5,557 bases of DNA, taken from the NCBI GenBank assembly GCA_020528935.1, contig JAJDFU010000523.1:1-5557 (forward strand), written 5' to 3'. This document shows positions 1 through 5,557 of the stretch, one piece after another. Position 1 is the stretch's first letter, and each line of letters opens with the position of its first letter. Source of the DNA: Saprospiraceae bacterium (lineage in GTDB: Bacteria > Bacteroidota > Bacteroidia > Chitinophagales > Saprospiraceae). Under the pieces are notes generated by a model. That model was not told where the DNA came from and made no database searches. It saw nothing but the letters and a program-made list of their open reading frames with translations. Made by a program: the position numbers and the translations under genes.

Positions 1-27
1 ATGGGTTTGATTAAAAACTTAACCCAT
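1..27. repeat. Inverted repeat 1 of the left array
   Basis: ATGGGTT (1-7) is exactly complementary to AACCCAT (21-27) across a 13-nt A/T-rich loop. The stem is 7 bp and there is no T-tract suited to a terminator. It is the first of several inverted repeats in the non-coding left end. Because it starts at the first base of the window, the element may extend further left. Confidence 0.55.
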
Positions 28-71
28 TTGGAAGCGGTATGCGACTTTTTATTTTGTGAACGGCGTAAATA

Positions 72-96
72 GCTGAAAACTACGCGTGTTTTCAGC
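72..96. repeat. Inverted repeat 2 of the left array
   Basis: GCTGAAAAC (72-80) pairs perfectly with GTTTTCAGC (88-96), a 9-bp stem with the 7-nt loop TACGCGT. No gene ends next to it on either strand within the window, so it is not an obvious terminator. It could be an RNA hairpin or a dyad for a DNA-binding protein. Confidence 0.65.
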
Positions 97-107
97 CACT
101 TATCGTC

Positions 108-133
108 ATTATTCACGGAAACCCGTGAATAAT
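108..133. repeat. Inverted repeat 3 of the left array, 11-bp stem
   Basis: ATTATTCACGG (108-118) is the exact reverse complement of CCGTGAATAAT (123-133), with a 4-nt AAAC loop. This is the strongest structure of the array. A perfect 11+11 dyad with a tetraloop is unlikely by chance. It is not followed by a T-run on either strand, which argues against a simple terminator. Confidence 0.7.
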
Positions 134-146
134 GTGGCACAGGTCA

Positions 147-170
147 TTTTATTCGCGAAACGGAATAAAA
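147..170. repeat. Inverted repeat 4 of the left array
   Basis: TTTTATTC (147-154) pairs perfectly with GAATAAAA (163-170). With one bulged G (155) the stem extends by two more pairs, CG (156-157) with CG (161-162), closing an AAA loop. Its arms differ from those of the preceding repeat, but its size and small A-rich loop are similar. The T/A-rich outer arms could in principle give a U-tract to a transcript on either strand, so a terminator role cannot be excluded. Confidence 0.6.
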
Positions 171-208
171 CCGGTATCAAACGATATGCGCCGGGCATCC
201 CGGACCGG
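171..208. repeat. Compound inverted repeat 5, possible three-way junction
   Basis: Outer arms CCGGT (171-175) and ACCGG (204-208) are complementary. They enclose a small ATC-AAAC-GAT hairpin (176-185) and a CCGGG-CAT-CCCGG hairpin (191-203). Together they could fold as a three-way junction. It directly abuts repeat 4 and lies 10 nt from the terminator hairpin beginning at 219. The inner ATC/GAT arm is weak. No known RNA family is recognised. Confidence 0.45.
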
Positions 209-218
209 CCAAATTCAA

Positions 219-255
219 AAAGCCCCTCATCCAAAAGCGATGGACGAGGGGCTTT
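219..255 (-). terminator. Rho-independent terminator of the acyl-CoA dehydrogenase gene
   Basis: Read on the minus strand, AAAGCCCCTCGTCCA (255-241) pairs with TGGATGAGGGGCTTT (233-219). This makes a 15-bp stem with a single G-T wobble and a 7-nt loop. The stem is followed by a continued T-run (TTTTT, then GAATTT). It starts 18 nt beyond the stop codon of the leftward dehydrogenase gene. The plus strand has no T-tract after the stem, so termination is directional for the minus strand. Confidence 0.9.
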
Positions 256-273
256 GCCGCAGTGCCTATTGCA

Positions 274-2076
<1,803 letters not shown>

Positions 2077-2098
2077 AGCGAATCTGTTTTTGTAGGCT

Positions 2099-2190
2099 TA
2101 GCTAAACTTCTTAGCGAATTTTCGCTAAATATATCGACTTTTAGCCAAAAGAAGAAGCCTGCGAGCCCGTTTTTTGCGAAAATTCGCTAG
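2099..2190. promoter_or_regulatory. Palindrome cluster, probable operator upstream of the acyl-CoA dehydrogenase gene
   Basis: Several related dyads lie just upstream of the dehydrogenase start. TTAGCTAA (2099-2106) is a perfect 8-bp palindrome. TTAGCGAATTTTCGCTAA (2111-2128) is a perfect 8+8 inverted repeat with a TT centre. TTTGCGAAAATTCGCTAG (2173-2190) is a degenerate copy with a perfect GCGAA/TTCGC core. A further TAGCGAA half-site overlaps the start codon (2076-2082), and TTTTAGCCAAAA (2140-2151) is similar. The size and symmetry suit a TetR- or GntR-type dimer. Such repressors commonly govern fatty-acid degradation genes in other bacteria, but none is encoded in this window, so the regulator is inferred. 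Confidence 0.5.
2126..2133 (-). promoter_or_regulatory. Candidate -7 promoter box for the acyl-CoA dehydrogenase gene
   Basis: On the minus strand the sequence TATATTTA matches the Bacteroidota -7 consensus TAnnTTTG except for the last base, about 49 nt before the ATG. No convincing TTG -33 element is found at the usual distance; the nearest TTG is only 12 nt upstream. The box abuts and slightly overlaps the 18-bp dyad at 2111-2128, so transcription would begin inside that dyad, the expected arrangement for repression. Confidence 0.3.
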
Positions 2191-2442
2191 GCGGTCGAGT
2201 GCTTTCCATTTCAGGCAGAGATGTCTATTTTAGAGCTGGCGTGTGAGGGGGCTGTCCGCTATGACTTTTGGCGTTGTGCGCCTTGCTGGCCGGCCCCGGA
2301 GCGATCCTCCCGCTGCCAAAGGCCGGGAGCAGTTCCGTACAATTGGGCCGGCGATACCGCCAAAGGCAGGTAAGCTGGTCGGAAGCACACTCATACGGGG
2401 CATTCCAATAAGCTATTCATCACCTATAAACACTCAATCAAC
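2191..2442. other. GC-rich gene-free stretch between divergent genes
   Basis: This sequence separates the leftward dehydrogenase from the rightward RDD gene and has no credible ORF. It contains a bulged hairpin, CTCCCG (2307-2312) with CGGGAG (2324-2329), enclosing GCC-AAA-GGC. The nonamer GCCAAAGGC occurs at 2315-2323 and again at 2359-2367, 44 nt apart start to start. A short GGCG-TTGTG-CGCC hairpin is at 2270-2282. The last 40 nt before the RDD start turn A/T-rich, as expected for a leader, but no clear TAnnTTTG box was found. Confidence 0.4.
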
Positions 2443-2943
2443 ATGGATGACAGAACCATACTCGATGCCCCGCAACCGGAGGAAATAAAGCAATACGCCG
2501 GCTTCTGGATCCGCTTGGCTGCCCTCTCGATTGACGGTATTATTTTAGCTATTCCGCTGTACATCCTGCAATACGCTATAGTGGGTACCTGGTATCTGGA
2601 TAGCCAAGCGGTTTTCGACCGGGCCGAACAGGGCGAAGTCGTGGCTTCCACGACCCGCCTGATGCTTTTCAACCTGGTTTCCGTGGTTATTTACTGGCTG
2701 TATTTTGCCCTTCAGGAATCTTCACCCCGACAAGCCACCCTGGGCAAGCAGGTGGTGCACATCAAGGTGGTGGACTACAAGGGCGACCGGATTTCCTTCG
2801 GAAAGGCCACGGGCCGCTATTTCGGAAAGATCCTTTCGGCCCTCATCCTGTACATCGGCTTCATTATGGCTGCCTTTACCGAACGCAAGCAGGCGCTGCA
2901 CGACATCATGGCCAATACCCTGGTGGTAGAGAGCCGCAGGTAG
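2443..2943 (+). CDS. RDD-family integral membrane protein
   Basis: A 166-residue membrane protein of the RDD family, named for a conserved Arg and two Asp; the family's biochemical role is poorly known, with transport or ion exchange suggested for some members. After a short acidic, polar N-terminus, YAGFWIRLAALSIDG (18-32) holds the family Arg (R24) and first Asp (D31). Hydrophobic helices lie at about 25-47, 76-91 and 129-145. The loop QATLGKQVVHIKVVD (97-111) and the C-terminal TERKQALHDIMANTLVV (146-162), with the second Asp at 154, are typical of the family. Length is normal for a stand-alone RDD protein. The ATG at 2443 gives the expected short tail before helix 1; it is preceded by an A/T-rich leader without a Shine-Dalgarno. 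It converges with the next gene, leaving a 62-nt gap. Its substrate is unknown. Confidence 0.88.
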   Translation: MDDRTILDAPQPEEIKQYAGFWIRLAALSIDGIILAIPLYILQYAIVGTWYLDSQAVFDRAEQGEVVASTTRLMLFNLVSVVIYWLYFALQESSPRQATLGKQVVHIKVVDYKGDRISFGKATGRYFGKILSALILYIGFIMAAFTERKQALHDIMANTLVVESRR

Positions 2944-2958
2944 GCAAGCCGGCCTGCT

Positions 2959-2986
2959 CGTGCTTGCAGCCGGAGTGAACAGCACG
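2959..2986. repeat. Inverted repeat between convergent genes
   Basis: CGTGCT (2959-2964) pairs with AGCACG (2981-2986) in the gap between the stops of the RDD gene and the convergent small membrane protein gene. An overlapping alternative pairs GCAAGC (2944-2949) with GCTTGC (2962-2967). Neither hairpin is followed by a T-run, so a rho-independent terminator is only weakly supported, although the position between convergent stops suits a bidirectional one. Confidence 0.3.
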
Positions 2987-3005
2987 CGCAGGTTGCGCCG
3001 GGCAG

Positions 3006-3431
3006 CTATTCCTTTCGGATGGGCTCTACGCCGGTCACCATGTAGGTCGTTTTACCCTGCCAGGGCATATTGTTGTACACTTGCCGGTAACTGAGGCGCA
3101 CCTGTTTGCCTTCGTACTGGCTGAGCTTGTTGTAGACCTCGCGATTGGACACCGAAAAATCCCAGATCTTCCCCATGAGGCCGCCCTGATCCACGTCCGT
3201 TTGCACGCCGCCCAGGTTGAGTTGCCCTTCGTAAGTCTTCCAGATCACCCCTTTTTTGGTAACCTTTACGATGTACCCGCTGCGCGTGCCTTTGCTGTAG
3301 GTCCAATTGCTCACCCAGATGAAGCCGACTGCCCCCAAAAGCACGATGGCCAGAAGGACCCACAGCAGTTTTCGAAGCCCTTTCCTGAACTTTTTTGCAC
3401 CGGATTCTACAACTTGTTCGAATTCGCTCAT
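3006..3431 (-). CDS. Small single-pass membrane protein, Bacteroidota family often mislabelled 6-phosphogluconate dehydrogenase
   Basis: A 141-residue protein of unknown function. The N-terminal 21 residues are charged with several Lys/Arg. One membrane helix spans about 22-40, and the remaining hundred residues are probably exposed on the outer face of the cytoplasmic membrane by the positive-inside rule. The conserved core is YSKGTRSGYIVKVTKKG followed by VIWKTYEGQL (45-71), with a second block, FSVSN...YEGKQVRLSYRQ (92-117), ending TYMVTGVEP (129-137). From memory this pattern occurs in many Bacteroidota proteins of 120-145 aa carrying the label 6-phosphogluconate dehydrogenase. No Rossmann glycine motif or 6PGDH active-site segment is present and the length is far below the roughly 470 residues of that enzyme, so the label is not supported. 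Start ATG at 3431; an AAGAG lies just upstream. A good -7 box is nearby. Confidence 0.8.
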   Translation of the reverse strand: MSEFEQVVESGAKKFRKGLRKLLWVLLAIVLLGAVGFIWVSNWTYSKGTRSGYIVKVTKKGVIWKTYEGQLNLGGVQTDVDQGGLMGKIWDFSVSNREVYNKLSQYEGKQVRLSYRQVYNNMPWQGKTTYMVTGVEPIRKE

Positions 3432-3446
3432 GGCTCTTCGTATTTT

Positions 3447-3459
3447 GTATCAAAGATAC
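3447..3459 (-). promoter_or_regulatory. -7 promoter box within a small dyad, upstream of the small membrane protein gene
   Basis: On the minus strand TATCTTTG (3458-3451) is an exact match to the Bacteroidota TAnnTTTG element, ending 19 nt before the ATG at 3431. It sits inside a perfect GTATC-TTT-GATAC dyad (3459-3447). No TTG -33 box is seen at the normal spacing; the nearest TTG is about 28 nt upstream. The exact match and close position make a promoter likely, with a very short untranslated leader. Confidence 0.5.
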
Positions 3460-3515
3460 TATCTAGAATTATTAACTGCCCTCACGCAAAGCAGGAGCTG
3501 GCCGGAAGTCAATGG

Positions 3516-3540
3516 CCAAAAGGAGAGGTTGCGCTCCTCC
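3516..3540 (-). terminator. Possible weak terminator after the msrA gene
   Basis: On the minus strand AGGAG (3538-3534) pairs with CTCCT (3525-3521) and the stem runs directly into TTTTGG. The stem is only 5 bp, extendable with a bulge, and the T-run is four long. It begins about 40 nt past the msrA stop and lies before the promoter box of the next gene, which is the right place for a terminator. Confidence 0.35.
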
Positions 3541-3580
3541 TGCGTGATCATACCGCCGACCTGGTGCGCAACATCAGTTG

Positions 3581-4261
3581 TTAATCCTTTGATTTGTAGG
3601 CTCCCTTCCGGTATTCGGCTTTGAGCAGTTCGGGAAACTCCTTTTCAAATTTTTTCACTTTGGGCCGGGTGACGCTCACCACGTAGGGCTGGTTGGGGTT
3701 GTGCTCGTAAAAATCCTGGTGATAGTCCTCTGCCACGTAGAACGTACCCGCTTTTTGTACCTGAGTCACAATGGGTTTGTTGAAGGCGCCTTCCTTTTCC
3801 AGCTTCTCGATATAGGCCTTTACCTGTTCTTTCTGTTCGTCGTCGTGGTAAAATACCGCCGACCTGTACTGCTCTCCGACGTCGGGGCCCTGGCGATTGA
3901 GCTGGGTGGGATCGTGAGTGGCAAAGAACACCTCCAACAAAGTAGCGTAAGAAACTACGGTGGGATCGTAGAGCACGACTACCGATTCGGCATGGGTCGT
4001 CTTGCCATAGCTCACCGCTTTGTAGGTAGGGTTCGGTTCTTTGCCACCGGCATAACCCGAAATGGCCTCATCCACGCCGCGCACCCGTTCAAATACGGCC
4101 TCTACGCACCAAAAACAACCGCCGGCGAAGGTGGCCTGCTCAAGCCCTTCCGGAATGCTTTGGACATCCAGGGCTTTCGTGCCTTCGCTGGACGTTTGGG
4201 AAGTACTCTCGCAAGCCAGGAGGAGGCCTGCCGCAAAAAGCAAAAAAACGATTGGTCGCAT
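3581..4261 (-). CDS. msrA: Peptide methionine sulfoxide reductase A, exported lipoprotein form
   Basis: Reduces methionine-S-sulfoxide in oxidised proteins. The first 17 residues form a short lipoprotein signal: a hydrophobic stretch after MRP and a lipobox LLAC with the lipidated Cys at 17. A Ser/Thr-rich linker follows, so the enzyme should be anchored outside the cytoplasm and repair envelope proteins. The MsrA domain starts at about 42: ATFAGGCFWCVE (43-54) holds catalytic Cys49, followed by SGYAGG (68-73), THAESVVV (89-96), HDPTQLNRQGPDVGEQYRS (116-134) and AEDYHQDF (177-184). Cys52 is the only other Cys in the mature catalytic domain; the C-terminal recycling cysteines of E. coli-type MsrA are absent, so Cys52 or an external thiol must resolve the sulfenic acid. 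ATG at 4261 is fixed by the signal peptide; an AGGA lies 12 nt upstream. No msrB is fused or adjacent in the window. Confidence 0.95.
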   Translation of the reverse strand: MRPIVFLLFAAGLLLACESTSQTSSEGTKALDVQSIPEGLEQATFAGGCFWCVEAVFERVRGVDEAISGYAGGKEPNPTYKAVSYGKTTHAESVVVLYDPTVVSYATLLEVFFATHDPTQLNRQGPDVGEQYRSAVFYHDDEQKEQVKAYIEKLEKEGAFNKPIVTQVQKAGTFYVAEDYHQDFYEHNPNQPYVVSVTRPKVKKFEKEFPELLKAEYRKGAYKSKD

Positions 4262-4393
4262 GATTTTTTCTTTTCCTAACAGCAGAAGGGGGCCGGAAGT
4301 TATGCGGTTGTCAAAGTAGATTGAGCCTCCTCATCCGCTTCGAATGCCGACGCCAAACGGGCTGGGAGTAGCCCAGGCCATTTTGTCTCATGG

Positions 4394-5557
4394 CTATTCC
4401 GCAAAGGCGACCGCTCGGCCGGAAACCAACAGAGACAGCGGCGAGAACCCCTTGCCGTCCCATTCTCCGAAGACCGGAACGGGCGCCAGGGCCGACTGCG
4501 CCAGGGCCGGCCATAGCCCGGAGTGCCCGGCTCGAAGGGGCAAGGCCTGCCCCTGCTCGTCCATCAGACACCAGTCCGGCCCCCGTCGGCCGATGTGGCG
4601 GGGGTACACCAGGGCGGGTACGCTGCGCAAAAAGGGTTGCTGTCGAAGCGCTTCCGCAAAATGCCGGAGCAGATCCGGCCAGCAGCGGAAAACCGGCGGG
4701 CGATCCAAGGTGAAAGCACCGGCGGGATGTTGTTCCTCCAGTTGCTGGATCAGTGCGCGCTGGGGGTATGCCCCCGGGTAAAAGACCATACCCGCCAGCA
4801 GCCAGTCGCCGGCAGCCCACTGCCCTTCAAAAGGAGCCTGGCCCCAGGCAAAATCGAGCAGTAGTGCATAGCGGTCGCTGCGCCGCCCCAGCAGCCAGGT
4901 GCGCCGCATCTGGAGCTGTTCTGCCGCGCGGTGAGCCACGCTGAGGACTTGCCAGGGTTCGACCGGCGCTTGCTCCCCTTGTACGAGCTGCGCCTTCTTG
5001 CGGGACCAGCCGCTCAGGCGGAGTACATCGGCCCGGAGCGGTTCGGGAAGTTGGTCTCGCTGCTCGAAGGCCCGGGCCAGCAAATAGAGCTCGCCCAGCT
5101 CGGACAGCAGCAAGCCGGGCCAGTCGGGCTGTTGGAGCAGCGGGGGGATTGCCCGGAGGCGGCGCCCCACGGCGCCTAATTTGGCATCCACCATCTGAGC
5201 GGCCATGCCTTCCCAGAAGGAGTCCGGTTGCTCGTAGGCGGCAGCCAGGCCGTGCCGGATCAGATCCCGGAGCCATTCCCGCAATTGGCCCATGCCGTGC
5301 TGCATGGCTTGCAGGCGCTTCTCCTGCTGGCGGCTTTTTGCGCGCGCGCGCTGCAGGGCAGTACTGGTGCCGGCCCGGCCGGTGGCGAGGCGCTCTTCCA
5401 CCCAGGGCGGAGCCTCGGCGGGTTGCGAGAAGAAATGGCTTTGGCGGTCCAGAAGCTGGACCAGGGCCAGGGCATGTGCGCAGGGCGACTTTCGGCTGGG
5501 GCAGGAGCAATACGAGGTTTTGCGGGGCAGGGAGGTGGCCGTCTGGTAGTAGGCAGC
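4394..5557 (-). CDS. SWIM zinc-finger protein, 5' end beyond the window
   Basis: The open frame runs from the right edge to a TAG at 4394, giving 387 visible residues with the N-terminus missing. Visible residues 16-28 read YCSCPSRKSPCAH, a CxCx6CxH SWIM finger (Cys17, Cys19, Cys26, His28) expected to bind zinc and contact nucleic acid or protein. A conserved-looking WVEERL (52-57) follows. Next come a basic helical stretch with WLRDLIRHGLA (about 95-105) and SFWEGMAAQMVDA (113-125), a Leu-rich helical segment (150-165), and a strand-like RRTWLLGRRSDRYALLLDF (218-236). The rest to the C-terminus is not recognised. Family members known to me are about 440-450 aa, so roughly 50-60 residues lie outside. 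The family is commonly encoded beside MoxR AAA+ ATPase and VWA-domain genes, none of which is visible here. Base composition is clearly more G+C-rich than in msrA. Function is unproven. Confidence 0.85.
   Translation of the reverse strand, partial: AAYYQTATSLPRKTSYCSCPSRKSPCAHALALVQLLDRQSHFFSQPAEAPPWVEERLATGRAGTSTALQRARAKSRQQEKRLQAMQHGMGQLREWLRDLIRHGLAAAYEQPDSFWEGMAAQMVDAKLGAVGRRLRAIPPLLQQPDWPGLLLSELGELYLLARAFEQRDQLPEPLRADVLRLSGWSRKKAQLVQGEQAPVEPWQVLSVAHRAAEQLQMRRTWLLGRRSDRYALLLDFAWGQAPFEGQWAAGDWLLAGMVFYPGAYPQRALIQQLEEQHPAGAFTLDRPPVFRCWPDLLRHFAEALRQQPFLRSVPALVYPRHIGRRGPDWCLMDEQGQALPLRAGHSGLWPALAQSALAPVPVFGEWDGKGFSPLSLLVSGRAVAFAE
5340..5351. repeat. Alternating GC tract, (GC)6
   Basis: Twelve bases of strict GC alternation lie inside the SWIM gene, encoding part of an Arg-Ala-Arg-Ala run. 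Such tracts can adopt Z-DNA and are prone to slippage; here it probably just reflects high G+C codon use. Confidence 0.5.

Noticed and set aside
1..210. CRISPR array or integron attC sites in the left repeats
   Set aside because: No repeat unit recurs with spacers, so not CRISPR; the ends do not match the RYYYAAC/GTTRRRY attC pattern in the correct orientation.
2243..2488. An 81-codon plus-strand ORF upstream of and overlapping the RDD gene
   Set aside because: Overlaps the RDD start in another frame, shows no domain, and its composition is that of translated non-coding GC-rich DNA.
3006..3431. 6-phosphogluconate dehydrogenase
   Set aside because: No nucleotide-binding glycine motif, no substrate motif, a membrane helix at the N-terminus and less than a third of the enzyme's length.
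3081..3584. A 167-codon plus-strand ORF antisense to the small membrane protein
   Set aside because: Antisense shadow of a conserved family; its product shows no motif and it crosses the promoter region of the real gene.
4362..4376. CTGGG-AGTAG-CCCAG hairpin as terminator of the SWIM gene
   Set aside because: The stem is only 5 bp and has no T-run after it on the minus strand; too weak to call.
4311..4820. Minus-strand ORF in another frame at the 3' end of the SWIM gene
   Set aside because: Pro/Arg/Gly/Ala-rich translation typical of an alternative frame of high-G+C coding sequence; the frame with the SWIM finger is the real one.
5399..5401. GTG as the start of the right-hand gene
   Set aside because: The frame stays open to the window edge and the upstream 52 codons encode the SWIM finger, so this GTG is an internal Val codon.
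4827..5510. A 227-codon minus-strand ORF overlapping the SWIM gene
   Set aside because: Pro/Ala/Arg-rich shadow in a different frame of the same strand with no domain.

Overview
The window looks like chromosomal DNA of a free-living or environmental member of the Bacteroidota, most plausibly the Saprospiria/Lewinella side of the phylum. This is inferred from protein style (a stand-alone RDD membrane protein, a short Bacteroidota family often mislabelled 6-phosphogluconate dehydrogenase, a SWIM zinc-finger protein of the type found next to MoxR/VWA genes), from the near absence of Shine-Dalgarno sites, and from a TAnnTTTG-type -7 promoter box. No rRNA, tRNA, CRISPR array or transposase gene is visible.

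Layout from left to right. Positions 1-218 are non-coding and carry at least five consecutive, mostly perfect inverted repeats with unrelated arms. A strong rho-independent terminator at 219-255 closes the leftward acyl-CoA dehydrogenase gene (274-2076, minus strand, 600 aa), a fatty-acid beta-oxidation enzyme. Its upstream region (2077-2190) holds a cluster of TTAGCnAA-type palindromes, including a perfect 8+8 dyad, that overlaps a candidate -7 box and looks like an operator. A GC-rich gene-free stretch follows. Then comes a rightward RDD-family membrane protein (2443-2943, 166 aa), which converges on a small leftward single-pass membrane protein (3006-3431, 141 aa). Upstream of that, on the same strand, lie an exported lipoprotein-type methionine sulfoxide reductase A (3581-4261, 226 aa) and the 3' part of a SWIM zinc-finger protein (4394 to the right edge, 387 codons visible). 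The SWIM gene is cut by the window end, and its CxC...CxH finger is only seen when the frame is read past the apparent GTG start to the edge.

The genes do not form one obvious pathway. The acyl-CoA dehydrogenase is a single-gene unit with its own terminator and probable operator. The three leftward genes on the right are separated by 132-149 nt gaps and probably have separate promoters; the small membrane protein has a good TATCTTTG box of its own. The SWIM gene is markedly richer in G+C than its neighbours and probably belongs with genes beyond the right edge. The most unusual features are the left-hand inverted-repeat array and the palindrome cluster in front of the acyl-CoA dehydrogenase; neither is explained by the coding content.
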